64,000 bases of DNA, from assembly GCA_032173965.1 (NCBI GenBank), contig CM063283.1, forward strand, positions 114,317,187-114,381,186, read 5' to 3'. The stretch comes from Sitta carolinensis (taxonomy: Eukaryota > Chordata > Aves > Passeriformes > Sittidae). Positions 10,811 through 21,660 of this stretch are shown here, piece by piece. The translations under genes and the position numbers were made by a program. How positions within the stretch are numbered: the first letter of the stretch is position 1; every line of letters begins with the position of its first letter. Below the pieces are notes generated by a model. The model saw only the letters and a list, made by a program, of their open reading frames with translations, was not told the DNA's origin and did not search any database.

Positions 10811-11226
10811 CTCTGCTGCTGCCCACCTGGGGTTATTGTTTGGGATCCATTCCTGCCTGGCCCTTGGGCTCTGCTGCTGCCCACCTGGGGTTATTGTTTG
10901 GGATCCATTCCTGCCTGGCCCTTGGGCTCTGCTGCTGCCCACCTGGGGTTATTGTTTGGGATCCATTCCTGCCTGGCCCTTGGGCTCTGCTGCTGCCCAC
11001 CTGGGGTTATTGTTTGGGATCCATTCCTGCCTGGCCCTTGGGCTCTGCTGCTGCCCACCTGGGGTTATTGTTTGGGATCCATTCCTGCCTGGCCCTTGGG
11101 CTCTGCTGCTGCCCACTGGGGTTATTGTTTGGGATCCATTCCTGCCTGGCCCTTGGGCTCTGCTGCTGCCCACCTGGGGTTATTGTTTGGGATCCATTCC
11201 TGCCTGGCCCTTGGGCTCTGCTGCTC
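10811..11226 (+). repeat. 58-bp minisatellite, seven units
   Basis: Unit starts (CTCTGCTGCTGCCCACCTGG) are at 10811, 10869, 10927, 10985, 11043, 11101 and 11158, with a partial unit from 11216. The sixth unit lacks one base (57 bp). The other units are essentially identical, so the array is recent or homogenised. It has no stop in any plus frame, which is not evidence of a protein. Confidence 0.97.
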
Positions 11227-12369
11227 CCTGCTCCAGCACAGCTCCAGCAGGAATCACTGTCACCCTCTGCCCTATAAAAAGTCCCTCTTCTTTTCCTAAG
11301 CCCCATTTTGTGTTCTGCAAGGTCACATCATGAACTGGGAAAGGGAAGGGCTGATTCTCCAAATTCAAGGCCCAGTTTTGTTCTCAAACTGTGTTTTTTC
11401 CCTTTTGACACAGCCATGCTCCCACTGGGATAGGAAATAGATTTATTAGTAGGAACCTGCAGGAGTGAGGGGTAGGATCTGGGTAGGGTGGGATTTCCAG
11501 CTCTTGTGGGGGTCTAAATCCCTCAGTAACCCCCATGAGGAAGGAGCCCTGTCAGGGGGATGTTCCTCCTCTGATTCCCCAAAGAAACAAATTTTAAGGA
11601 GAGATGAACTGTGCCTTAAAAATGTAGAGTTTAAAGGGAGACTGGACAGAGCCTCCAGGAATCTTCATCTCTCTCTGTCCTTGGGGAAGCTGAAATCATT
11701 CCTGGGGAGGATTTGCATCCTGGTCGAAATGCCTGTCAGCCCATGGAGAAACAGGAATGTGCCCAGTTCCCTCCTTGCATGAACTATTTCTGGAAATTCT
11801 GTCTAGGAATAATGACACCATCCCACTCGTTCTTTGGTGCCACTCAGCATTCACGGCCAATTTCTACCATGGAATTGAATGAATCCTCACTGCCTCCTGC
11901 TTTTACCTCCCCCTCAGAGAAGGTGAAACTGGAGAAGAGGAACATCCGAAACCAGAGACTCTGAACTTCCTCACATTTCAAGGGAAAGGATGTCCCAGAG
12001 TGACTCAACCCGTGTTCTGAACACTCCAGCATCATTTCTGGCAATCAGTCTGTGGCAATACTTGGGATGAGACAAAATGCTCCCTTCTCCATTTGGAACA
12101 GGAGGAGATGATGAAACCACATCCTCAGGCTTGGACTCGAGGCACGTAGATTTGGGCAGATTATCTCATTTCCTCTGTGCAACACTTGAGGTCCTTGCCT
12201 GCTCAGCAAACCCTCCTTCCACTCTGGAAGGCACTGATGCTCCTGAACTTGTCTGTCCTAGAGGAGACCTGAAATTCCTCTCTGGTATTCCCCCAGGAAT
12301 AGCCAGAAACGTGCAAGAGGAAACATCTGAAGAACGTTTTCAACGGATACAGTCCTCTTTGAAACGTGG
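11227..12369. other. Single-copy DNA, nothing recognised
   Basis: About 1.1 kb with no family or coding domain recognised. Confidence 0.4.
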
Positions 12370-12629
12370 CAGGGCGAGGGGGAATGGTTTCAAAAAGGGA
12401 GAGAGTAGGTCTGGATTAGATATTGGGAAGGAAATCTTGGCTGGGAGGGTGGGCAGGGGCTGGGCTGGAATTGCCAGAGCAGCTGTGGCTGCCCCTGGAT
12501 CCCTGGCAGTGCCCCAGGCCAGGCTGGACACTGGGGCTGGAGCAGCCTGGGGCAGGGGCAGGGGGCCCTGTCAGGGCAGAGGAGGCTCTGGATGAATTTT
12601 AATGTCTCTTCCAACCAAAATTCCAATCC
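12370..12629 (+). mobile_element. CR1 LINE fragment (first of a head-to-tail pair)
   Basis: It starts in the GGGGGAATGGTTTCAAAAAG block typical of CR1 and passes through GGAATTGCCAGAGCAGCTGT. It ends at CTTCCAACCAAAATTCCAAT. The next CR1 begins at once. Confidence 0.85.
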
Positions 12630-12900
12630 AGGAAACCTGGAGAGAGACAATTCCCAAGGGCTGCAGGGACAGGACACAGGGAATGGCTTCAAACTGAAAA
12701 ATTCCAGGTTTAGATCAGATATTAGGAAAAATTTCCTCCCTGGAGGGTGGGCAGGGGCTGGGCTGGAATTGCCAGAGCAGCTGTGGCTGCCCCTGGATCC
12801 CTGGCAGTGCCCAAGGTTGGACATTGGGGCTGGAGCAGCCTGGCACAGTATCCTGCCAGGGCAGGTTCCTTCCAACCCCACCATTCCATGATTCCATGAA
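12630..12900 (+). mobile_element. CR1 LINE fragment (second of the pair)
   Basis: It starts at GGAAACCTGGAGAGAGAC, directly after the tail of the previous copy, and ends in CCATTCCATGATTCCATGAA. Adjacent same-strand copies joined at a tail suggest insertion into the tail of an older CR1. Confidence 0.88.
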
Positions 12901-13227
12901 CGTAAGCACAAGGTTGTCACTTCTTCCTTAGCTTTTCAGGCTGGGTATGAGATAGAATCCACTTATTTCCCCAGCTCTTATGGCTCCTCTTTTATGGATG
13001 GGGAAATGAAAGGGAGAAGCCTTCCAGAAGAAGTTTCAATCACATGGGAAGTCTGGGGACGCTCTGGGTGTCCACAGACCTCAAATCCCATTTTCCAGCA
13101 TAGCAGATCAAAGCTTCAACCACAAAATAAGAAAACCCTGAGCTGTCAAGTCCTTTTTATAGATGGAAACCATGGCTGACATCGACAAAAAAAATCTGTG
13201 TGGCATCTCACACTTGGAGTGATAAAG
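12901..13227. other. Single-copy spacer
   Basis: Nothing recognised in this interval between CR1 fragments. Confidence 0.4.
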
Positions 13228-13390
13228 GAATCCCAGAATTCCTGAGGTTGGGAAAGTTCTCCCAGCCCATGGGGTGCCAGCTGTGCCCACCTTGTCCCCC
13301 TGAGTGCCACCTCCAGTGCCACCTCCAGGGCTGGGCACTGCAGCCCTCCCTGGGCAGCTCCTTCCAAATTCCTTCTGAAATTCCTAATAC
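13228..13390 (-). mobile_element. Old CR1 LINE fragment
   Basis: It starts at AATCCCAGAATTCCTGAGGT and continues through GAGTGCCACCTCCAG to CTGGGCAGCTCCTTCC. It diverges from the GC-rich young group and resembles an older CR1 branch. Confidence 0.6.
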
Positions 13391-13680
13391 GCTTCTCAGC
13401 CAGAAGTCAGCCTCCTTCCCTGGCTTAGAAACGCCAATTTTATTACAAAATACACATTTTTATGTAGTTTCTTGATGCTGAGGAGCACTGGATCTAAGGA
13501 TGGTCTCCTTCCACACAACAACCAGCGTGTCCCAGTGCTCCCCTGGATGCTGCCAAAACCTTTTGCTGATCCACGATGCCAGGAAAGGACCAGGGAATTT
13601 ATTTTTTATTTATTTTTTTTTGGGGGGGGATGGGAGCAGCTCTGAGCATCCCCATGAGCTCCTCAGGAAGTGACATCAGG
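13391..13680. other. Spacer with T/G low-complexity tract
   Basis: A T-rich tract followed by a G run lies at about 13600-13630. Nothing else was recognised. Confidence 0.4.
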
Positions 13681-13960
13681 GGCCTCAGTGCCATGAATTA
13701 TTGAGTGTCTGAGATGATTGTGGGGAGGGGCTGCCCAGGGCAGGAGATCTTTTGGGGAGGCCAATAAAGGAAGGCAGAGCAGCTGATTAGTTACTATTAT
13801 CAGGGGCTAATGGGTGTCGTGTTGATAAGATGGTAACCAGATAGCACCCAGAGAGGTTTTAGTGCTAAGTACTCCATCCCCGCCGTGTGAGGCCTCATTA
13901 CTGCACTTGGATCCCCTCCTGGATGAATTTTTTATGACCTCACCGGTTTTCTCACTCCTT
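13681..13960. promoter_or_regulatory. Candidate conserved non-coding sequence
   Basis: Single-copy DNA with a cluster of GATA-type words (TTGATAAGATGG, CAGATAGC, TTATCAGG) and homeobox-type words (CTGATTAGTTAC, GAATTATTGAG). It has no simple repeat and no open frame of note. The call is by sequence character only. Confidence 0.3.
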
Positions 13961-14000
13961 GCTTTGCTCCTCTTTCCGTCCTGCCCAGGTCCTGAGCTGA

Positions 14001-14710
14001 AGTGGGAATGTGTGATTAGGAATAAAATAAAAAAACCCAAACACTTCAGCTTTTTGTCTTGTAGCACAACCCCTCATTTAGAAGGTGGAGAGAGGGAAAA
14101 ATGTCCCAAAACTCAGTTTCAATTGTTCATTTAATTGCATTTTAAAGGGGTTTTATCAAGTCTGTTCTGTGGCGTGGGGTGCAGAATTATTTGGGGAAGA
14201 CATGGCTGCAAAGAAGTTCCTAAAATCTTGTCCACTAAAGTGGAGGATGTGAGGTACAATCTCACTTTTCTGTTCTCCTTCCACTGCTGGGGACACTTTA
14301 TAGGGAATGGAGTGGGAATGTGTGATTAGGAATCAAAAGTCCAGCTTTTTGTCTTGGAGCACACCCCCTCATTGAGAAGGTGGAGAGGGGAAAATAGTCC
14401 CAAAACTCAGCTTCAATTGTTCATTTAATTCCACATTAAAGGAGTTTTATCAAGTCTGTTTGGAGCACAGCCCTTCACTGAGATGGTGGAGAGAGGGAAA
14501 ATTCCAAAATCTTGGCTTCAATAGTTCATTTAATTGCACATTAAATGAGTTTTATCAAGTCTGTTCAGTGGTGTAGGATAGAGAAAATTTGAGGATAACA
14601 TGGCTGCAAAGAAGTTCCTAAAATCTTGTCCACTAAAGTGGAGAATGTGAGGCACAATGCCACTTTTCTGTGCTCCTTCCACTGCTGGGGATACTTTATA
14701 GGGAATGGAA
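14001..14710. repeat. Tandem array, ~310-bp unit, two to three units
   Basis: The word AGTGGGAATGTGTGATTAGG starts at 14001 and 14311. The second unit is cut short near 14460 and jumps back to GGAGCACAGCCCTTCA. A third partial unit then repeats the GGCTGCAAAGAAGTTCCTAA segment (14203 and 14602). Other shared words include CTTGTCCACTAAAGTGGAG. Confidence 0.85.
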
Positions 14711-16000
14711 GAGGGGAAATTCCTGATTTGGGGTCTCCTGGAGAGGAAATTGAGGAAACCCTTGGGCTGGTTTGGGTTGTGCTCTTGACCCACCACTCTG
14801 CCCATGGCTCAGGTCATGGAAACATCACCTGGACACACAGAGGCTCCTCCAAGACCTGAAGGCAAACTGAATATTCCTGAAGGATATCTATCCTTGTTAT
14901 ACATGTAAATCCTCCTTACAGACATAAATATCTCAGTATTACACTGCCTACCAAGGAAGAAGGATTTCCTTTTTGAAAGAATCTTTTCTGAAAGATGAGA
15001 CACAGTCTCACATCTTCATTTTCTCTTCCTCTGGAAAAATCTGAGTGGCTCTTGGCAGAGTAAATGACAAGAAAAAATAAAAGAAAAATCTGATAAAAGT
15101 GAATTTCCTGTCACAGCTTTTTACATAATCATGTTTTTATACCAGAAAAATAGCAAAACATCAATATTAAGAATTACTTGATTCCCCTTTTCTTTTTCTT
15201 TGTTGCTGAACATTTTCAGATTTGCCAACTTTTTAATCATTGGAGGACTTGGAAATTCCGAGACCTCTGGAATTCTGCAATTAATTGTTGGTGAAAGTAA
15301 CATTACACCTTTCCCTGTCTCTCCCCGGTCTTTTCCCAGTCATTTTCAGGTAAATCCTCCCCAGGAATTCCTGCTGAGGAGGGATTTTAGCACAGAAGTG
15401 TTTTCCTTGCCTTTTCCCATTTCAAGGAACAGCTCAGCAGTGTTCTGAGAGTCACACTCTTATCAGAGGCCAAGCTCAGTTTGAGGATTGTCCAGGAATT
15501 CACAGCTTTTAAAATTCAGAGTCGGTCCCTGTTGTCAGGGCTGGAAGTGCAATCCTCGGAAATCAGGCCCTGCTGAATATTTCAAACCTCCAAAACACGA
15601 TGGAAAAACCCAATTTTTGCTGAGAGCTGCTAAAAGCAGACGCAGGGAGGAATCAGCCCTGCCCAAAAAACACCTTCAAGATGCTCCAAGATTTTCTGCA
15701 TCACTGACAGAACTTTATAAACGGAAAATTGGATCCTCTCTGCCCATCCAGAAGATGTGGATCTGCCTGGAGCCACTTTTGTCTGACCTCCCCCAGCTCG
15801 GGGGTTTCTCCCCCTCTGGCTGACTCCTGGCTGCCCTCGGGGCTGGAATGGGCATTGCCTGTCCCAGTGCTCCCAGACAAACCAGCAGGACGCCGTGGAG
15901 CCCAATAAAACAGGATAAAGCAGAGAGGATTCCTCCTCCAAAGACGTGGAGTGACTCCAAGGAGCCTTTTTCCCTCATTCTCCTGCTTCTCCCTGCCAAA
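14711..16000. other. Single-copy DNA, nothing recognised
   Basis: About 1.3 kb with no repeat family or coding domain recognised. The 111-residue frame at 15488-15823 has no recognisable domain. Confidence 0.4.
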
Positions 16001-16310
16001 GAGCATCTCCCCGACTGCTTTAATCTGTGAGATCCATCTTACTTTAACCCTATTGAAAAGGACTGATGTTTTGGGGTTGTGCTGGGCTATATTAAAATCC
16101 ATATTTCAAACAATAAATGCTTTCCATTTATCCAGCCTAGTCTCTTTTCTATGGAGCCAAACTTTCAGGCAGTTAGCTCAACCTTTCAGGAATATGAAGC
16201 ACCTTTTTCATCCTGTGCCAGCACTGTAATGCCTCCAATAATTTATGTTTAATTTTTAATACAGTTATCTATCATGAGTAATTATGTGGGCTGCTCACAA
16301 TATTCCATTT
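16001..16310. promoter_or_regulatory. Candidate conserved non-coding sequence
   Basis: Single-copy AT-rich DNA with CCAATAATTTATG, TTAATACAGTTATCTATCAT and AGTAATTATG words and no simple repeats. The texture suggests an enhancer-type element. There is no direct evidence of function. Confidence 0.3.
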
Positions 16311-16994
16311 TCTGTTATGTGGGTTTTTTTTTCTGAAGATTGTGGACTGCAAGGAAAAAAAAAAAGCCACAGTTGCTGCTGAATTTCCTCTGAAAAAGAG
16401 ATATTGAGGCAGCTTGAAGGTTCTGTGTGTCAGAGCCTGAGAGGTGCCTGAGATCTGCTGATATTTGAGTGAAAAATGGTGATTTATACCCAGAAAAAGC
16501 TCTGAGCAGAGTCCCCACATCCCTGTTTTGGTGGGGTTTTTTGCACAGGGCTCAGATTTTGGGGACAAAATCTCTTCAAGGCTGTTTCCCATTGCAGTGG
16601 GAGCAGCTGGATTTGTTAATCTATATTTGGCAATAAACGTTGCCCTAATTCCCAGCTCTCTCCGAGGCCGGAAGCTGAAATCCTCGGGGCCATATAAAGT
16701 TTTCTGTCCAAATCCACTCTTGGAGATGTCTGTGTTCTTTTCTCTCAGGCTTGGGAGCTCTCTGGATGAGGGGGAGAAAAAAAAAAAAATTTCCTTTTTT
16801 TCTCCTGGCCAGCCCACAGCTTGTCCTGATGTGCTCCTGCTCTGGGAATTGGGGCTGGGATGTGGATGGGGCTGAGAGCAGAGATCTCCACCAAGGAGGC
16901 CACTGGATGCTTGGCAGGGCCAATTCCAGCCTCTGGAATTCAGGAAGCCTTGAAATGAGAGCAATCCTCAGAAATGGGGTGGGTGATGCATTAA
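16311..16994. other. Spacer with short A and T runs
   Basis: No gene or family recognised. Homopolymer runs are at about 16324-16331, 16356-16366 and 16778-16790. Confidence 0.4.
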
Positions 16995-17135
16995 ATTCCC
17001 ACAAAAAAAAATCCCCAAAACCAACCAACCAACCAAAAAAAACCAAAACCAAACCAAACAAACAACAACAACAACAACAAAAAAAAACCACAAACAAACA
17101 AACAAAAAAAACCAAACACCAAAAAACCCCAAAGC
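16995..17135. repeat. CAA/CAAA-rich low-complexity tract
   Basis: A/C-only sequence with short runs of CCAA, ACAA and AAAC units (AACAACAACAACAACAA near 17060-17080). Confidence 0.85.
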
Positions 17136-17398
17136 CAACCTAAAATAAATTTCTCCTCACAGCAGATATGCCCAAGTTTCTGGTTCTTCCACAAATCCCC
17201 CAATGCCATTTATTTTGCCATTTTCACCAATTATTCCCACGGGGAAGACGTAGGTGAAACCAAATTGGGTTTAATGAGCCAAACTTCATTCAGAACTTCC
17301 ACAGACAGGAAAATCTTCAAGGAGAACATTTCTTGCTTGTGGTTCCTTTAGGGCTGATCCTCAGGGAAGGATCCCACCTTCAAATAACAGAAACCAGG
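17136..17398. other. Single-copy spacer
   Basis: Nothing recognised. Confidence 0.4.
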
Positions 17399-17582
17399 AG
17401 GTAAAATTAAGAGTTGGGAGGTAAAATTAAGAGTTGGGATGTAAATTAAGAGTTGGGAGGTAAAATTAAGAGTTGGGATGTAAAATTAAGTTGGAGGTAA
17501 TTAATGTTGGGATGTAAAATTAAGAGTTGGGAGTAAAATTAAGAGTTGGGATGTAAAATTAAGAGTTGGGAGGTAAAATTAA
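17399..17582. repeat. 20-bp minisatellite, about nine units
   Basis: The unit is GTAAAATTAAGAGTTGGGAG or the variant ending in GGAT. The two variants mostly alternate, so the array reads like 40-bp dimers. Units near 17488-17510 are degenerate (TTGGAGGTAATTAATGTTGG). Confidence 0.93.
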
Positions 17583-18060
17583 CACTGGAAAATGCTGCCC
17601 TTTTGGGTTCCAGGCAGGTGTTGGTGTCTTCTCAGAGCAGGGCAGGTTTCTCCCAAGCTGTGACACTTTGGTTACGCTCAGAGCTGTCAACTCCCTACTT
17701 GAAAGCACAAACTCCCAGAATTTAAGTTGGAAAAGACCCCTGAGATCTTTGAGTCCAATCAACTTTGAGCCACTGCGTTGCTCCTTGATCTTTTTCAGAC
17801 CTCCAAGGCATCTCGAACATCACCAATTAATTTTTTACCCAATTTCTTTGGCCTGGTGGAAGCTCTTCCCTGCCTTTATAAATGTTCTATCACAGGAACT
17901 CTGCAAACTGCTCTGCTCTTCCAGAGCTGCAGCCTTGCCCTGGTCAAAATCTGAAGTAAAACTTCCCTCAACGTCAGCAGCAGAACATTCCAGCCAGCAA
18001 ACAACCCAGTTTATTTTGGGAGCAGTTCAAGATTTACTCATCATCTCAATGTTTCACCAC
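17583..18060 (-). mobile_element. Spacer with short old CR1 tip (17711-17762)
   Basis: CCCAGAATTTAAGTTGGAAA followed by AGACCCCTGAGATCTTTGAG matches the old CR1 3' tip in the minus orientation. The rest of the interval is single-copy. The 168-residue frame across it has no domain. Confidence 0.4.
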
Positions 18061-18290
18061 ACAGAGAGGTAGCCTTGAATAATAGAAGGTAAATCTGAGG
18101 CTGCAATTCAATCAAGGCCCTCTGTTGATGTCTTAAGCTGAGACTCAAACAGCTTAAGTAGTTTATGACCAGCAGCAGAACTGCCTTGATTGAATTACTG
18201 CTCAGCCATTCAATTGCATAAATGTATTGTTATTTATAAGGTGTGCCAAAGCCTGGCTTTAAAGTTGACTGTGGCAGGCTGGGACTAATG
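18061..18290. promoter_or_regulatory. Single-copy block with nested inverted repeats
   Basis: A 14-bp perfect inverted pair, AATTCAATCAAGGC at 18105-18118 and GCCTTGATTGAATT at 18183-18196, encloses a 9-bp perfect pair. The inner pair is CTTAAGCTG at 18132-18140 and CAGCTTAAG at 18150-18158, with a 9-nt loop. The surroundings are non-repetitive (CCATTCAATTGCATAAATG). It could be a structured RNA or a set of palindromic protein sites. Confidence 0.4.
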
Positions 18291-18794
18291 GAGAAAAAGC
18301 AGCCTGGCATTACAGTGCCCCTCGAGCCAGGAAAATGAGTGATGGGCACTCTGCTCCCTGCTTATGGAAAAATAATTCCTGTAGTGCTGCAGGGAATTCA
18401 ATCCTTTAGGTTCAGGGAAGGAAAGGAAGTTGTTAGAAACAGTGTCTGGCCCCTGGAGCAGAGTGGAGGGCCTGAGCAATTCCCAGTGTTTTTAGGGACC
18501 TGTCTGAATGTTGGATGCACAAATTTAAAAATTCTGGTCTAAAGGGGAAGGGATGAAACCGGGTGAAAATGGAGACAGTGGGCAAGATCGCTGTCACTGT
18601 CACTTGAGAATGGTGCTGGGGTGAAGGAGGACACAGGAAAAACATGGAGCTGTTGGAAAAACCCCAGGGGAGGCCACAAAGTTGATGTGAGGGATGAAAT
18701 CCTTCTGCTCTGGAGCCAGGCTGGGAGAGCTGGGGGGCTGACCTGGAGAAAAGAGGAGTCAGGGAGAGCTCAGAGCCCCTGGCAGGGTCTGGAG
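18291..18794. other. Single-copy spacer
   Basis: Nothing recognised. G/C content rises toward the CR1 copy. Confidence 0.4.
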
Positions 18795-19087
18795 GGGTCC
18801 AGGAGAGCTGGAGAGGGACTGGGGACAAGGCAGGGAGGGACAGGACACAGGGAATGGCTGCAGAGTGGGATTGGCTGGGATTGGGGCAGGAATTGTTCCC
18901 TGGAGGGGCTGGAATTGCCAGAGCAGCTGTGGCTGCCCCTGGATCCCTGGCAGTGCCCCAGGCCAGGCTGGACACTGGGGCTGGAGCAGCCTGGGGCAGG
19001 GGGCCCTGCCAGGGATGGGATGCAATGGGATGATCCCTAAAGTCCTTTCCAACCCAAACCATTCCAGGGTTCTGGGATCTTTCATGA
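18795..19087 (+). mobile_element. CR1 LINE fragment, 3' end
   Basis: It starts near GTCCAGGAGAGCTGGAGAGG and passes through the young-group core. It ends in TCCTTTCCAACCCAAACCAT followed by a degenerate tail. Confidence 0.88.
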
Positions 19088-19156
19088 GTCAACGATATTT
19101 TGTTTTAACCAGACCTGTGGGGCAATTTAATCTCGTGATTTTTAAGGTGCAAAAGT

Positions 19157-19608
19157 GAAACTGGAGCTGTTGGCTCGACCCAAGTACAACCATGAGAGAT
19201 TGTGAAAATAAAAATCTTCCACCCTTTGGAGGGCTGGAGCAGCTGTGCTGGGAGGAAAGGCTGGCACAGCTGGGATTGTTCAGCTGCACAGGAGAAGCTT
19301 TGGGCTGAGCTCAGGGTGGCCTTGCAGGAACCCTGGAGAGAGACAATTGCCAAGGGCTGCAGGCACAGCACCAGGGAATGGCTGCAGAGTGGGATTGGCT
19401 GGGATTGGGGCAGGAATTGTTCCCTGGAGGGGCTGGAATTGCCAGAGCAGCTGGGGCTGCCCCTGGATCCCTGGCAGTGCCCCAGGCCAGGCTGGATTTT
19501 CTCTTGGACACCCTGGCACAGGGGCAGGGGGCCCTGCCAGGGCAAGGGTGACTCTGGATGATCCCTAAAATCCCTGCCAGCCCAACCCATTCCATACTTC
19601 TATGAAAT
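19157..19608 (+). mobile_element. CR1 LINE fragment with a shared non-CR1 5' piece
   Basis: CR1 sequence starts at GGGCTGGAGCAGCTGTGCTG (19231) and ends in CCATTCCATACTTCTATGAA. The 74 bp before it (19157-19230, with AAGTACAACCATGAGAGATT) are not CR1 of the usual type, but they recur at 53309-53376 on the other strand, again fused to CR1. It may be a chimeric element. Confidence 0.75.
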
Positions 19609-20327
19609 CTCAGCACTTGGTAAGATCCCATTTGATTCCCACCCAAATCCAGTATTTTTACACACATATAAACAGGCAGAGGGGTGTGTATTGACTGATT
19701 GCTGAGCAGAAAGCACAAGTGCAGCCTAAATCTGTCCCCAGTGTGTGTGTGTGGCTCAGCCTGAGCTCCCTTCTCCAGCACTCTGGGGTCACAGCCAGCT
19801 CTGGGAAGGGTTTCTCCTCCTCTGCTCCACCAGGATGCAGAGGTTGGAAGTTGAGGAAGTGGCTCTCCCAGCCTTTGCTGGCCCTTCAAGTGGTGCCAAG
19901 GTCAGGCTGCCACTGCTCCAGTGACCTCAGGATCCCAGGATTGGGAGCAGGCTGGTGCCAAGTGCAGAGACCAAAGAAACCATAAAATACACAATCCCAA
20001 AATGAGCTGGTTTTCATATGTGGGGTTTTGGTCATTTAAGGGACTTAAAAATGTGGCAGTGATTACCTGAGTGGTTTTCTTCCTCCTGGATTGATGAAGA
20101 GAAGAGGAATAACATCATTTAAATATTTTTTTTCCTTTTCAGTGTTAATTAAGGTTTTTCTGACTGCTGATAAACTCCCCCTCATCAAGGAATTTTAACT
20201 CGAGTGCACAAGCCTGTGAGTGAGGGAGGAATAGCCACAGTCCTTGCTGGAAGTTATTTATATCCACTTGGATCTGGAGGGAGGGGACTTAGAGACATTA
20301 TAGAAATTATTTTCTGCTGATATTCCA
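19609..20327. other. Single-copy DNA
   Basis: Nothing recognised apart from a short (GT)n run at about 19741-19752. Confidence 0.4.
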
Positions 20328-20410
20328 TCCCAGCCCCTGCCCACCTCCCAGGGAACAATTCCTGCCCCAAATCAAATCCTACTCTGCAGCCATTCCCTGT
20401 GTGCTGTCCA
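20328..20410 (-). mobile_element. Short CR1 fragment
   Basis: CAGCCCCTGCCCACCTCCCA through ACTCTGCAGCCATTCCCTGT matches the middle of the CR1 3' end. Both sides are truncated. Confidence 0.7.
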
Positions 20411-21339
20411 TTAACCAGGGCAATGTATCCTCGTTTTTATGAAAAAAGAGATTATTTTGTGATCAGCACATTGGCATGAACATTTCTGTGCCCAGAATTA
20501 TGAAATATTACTTTTTGGGCTCAATATTTTTGGTGAGGGGATGGAAATATATGAAAGGGAAAATCTTTTAGAAGTTGTGTTAAAATTAGAGCCAGGACTG
20601 ATTTTTTAATCTGCCTGACACGCAAGGAATAATCTTCACTCCTTACTCCTATGGGATTGTCCATCCACACACAGATAATCCTTGTAATTAATAAATCCAA
20701 AATAAAAATCCCAGTGCTTCCCAAAGCCATATCCTTCCAGAAGCCTTCCTAAGGGAAAAATTCCTGCCTGTAGCTATTTTTCCTATATTAAAAGCATTCC
20801 CTTTGTCCATAAAACTTCCAGGAATGCTGGTTTGGGGCAACCCTTGGACCTGGCTGCAGAAGGAACACACCCACGTGTGCTGGTTCTACCCTGGGCTCTA
20901 GGATGTCTCCTGGGCTTAAATATCAATTGACTTTGAGATTTCTGGAAGCAGGCAGATTTTTGCAGCCCTTAATGTGATATAATGGCAGGGATTTGAAAGC
21001 TGTCAGCCCTTTTGGTGCAATTTAATCCAGGCTGGTTAAAAGGAGCAATAGGAAATCCATGGGAGCAGTTTCCAGCTGTCAGCTCCAATTTGCCAGGACA
21101 GCTCCTGATGCTGCCAGGCTGAGCAGCAAGAAAGGATAATTTCAATTCCTGGGGTCTCCCCTGGAAAGATGCTGGGAGAGCCACCCAGAACTCCAGGAGA
21201 AAAAACCTGTATCCCTGGGAGGATGGAAGAGAGCAGAGCTGTCAGAGAAAGGGATTTTGTGGGAATTGGTGCTTGTGGCTCCATGTCCTCCCTGAAAAAG
21301 GGTGCTAAGAACAGGAGAGACCTCTGGAAAACCCCTTTA
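20411..21339. other. Single-copy DNA, nothing recognised
   Basis: About 0.9 kb with no gene or repeat family recognised. Confidence 0.4.
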
Positions 21340-21660
21340 TAGAAACCCAAAATTATTTGGGTTGAGAGGGGCATTGAAGTCATCCAATTCCCATCCCAAA
21401 CCATGGCAGGGCCCCCTGCCCCTGCCCCAGGCTGCTCCAGCCCCATGTCCAGCCTGGCCTGGGGCACTGCCAGGGATCCAGGGGCAGCCACAGCTGCTCT
21501 GGCAATTCCAGCCCCTCCAGGAACAATTCCTGCCCCAATCCCAGCCAATCCCACTCTGCAGCCATTCCCTGGTGCTGTGCCTGCAGCCCTTGGCAATTGT
21601 CTCTCTCCAGGGTTCCTGCAAGGCCACCCTGAGCTCAGCCCAAAGCTTCTCCTCTCCAGG
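21340..21660 (-). mobile_element. CR1 LINE fragment, 3' end
   Basis: A young-group CR1 with a diverged tail (AAACCCAAAATTATTTGGGT). It extends to CCCAAAGCTTCTCCTCTCCA, a little past the GGCAATTGTCTCTCTCCAGG block. Confidence 0.88.

Noticed and set aside
19157..19240. tRNA-derived SINE head on a CR1 tail
   Set aside because: No A-box or B-box promoter pattern could be seen in the 74-bp head. Kept as an unexplained chimera.
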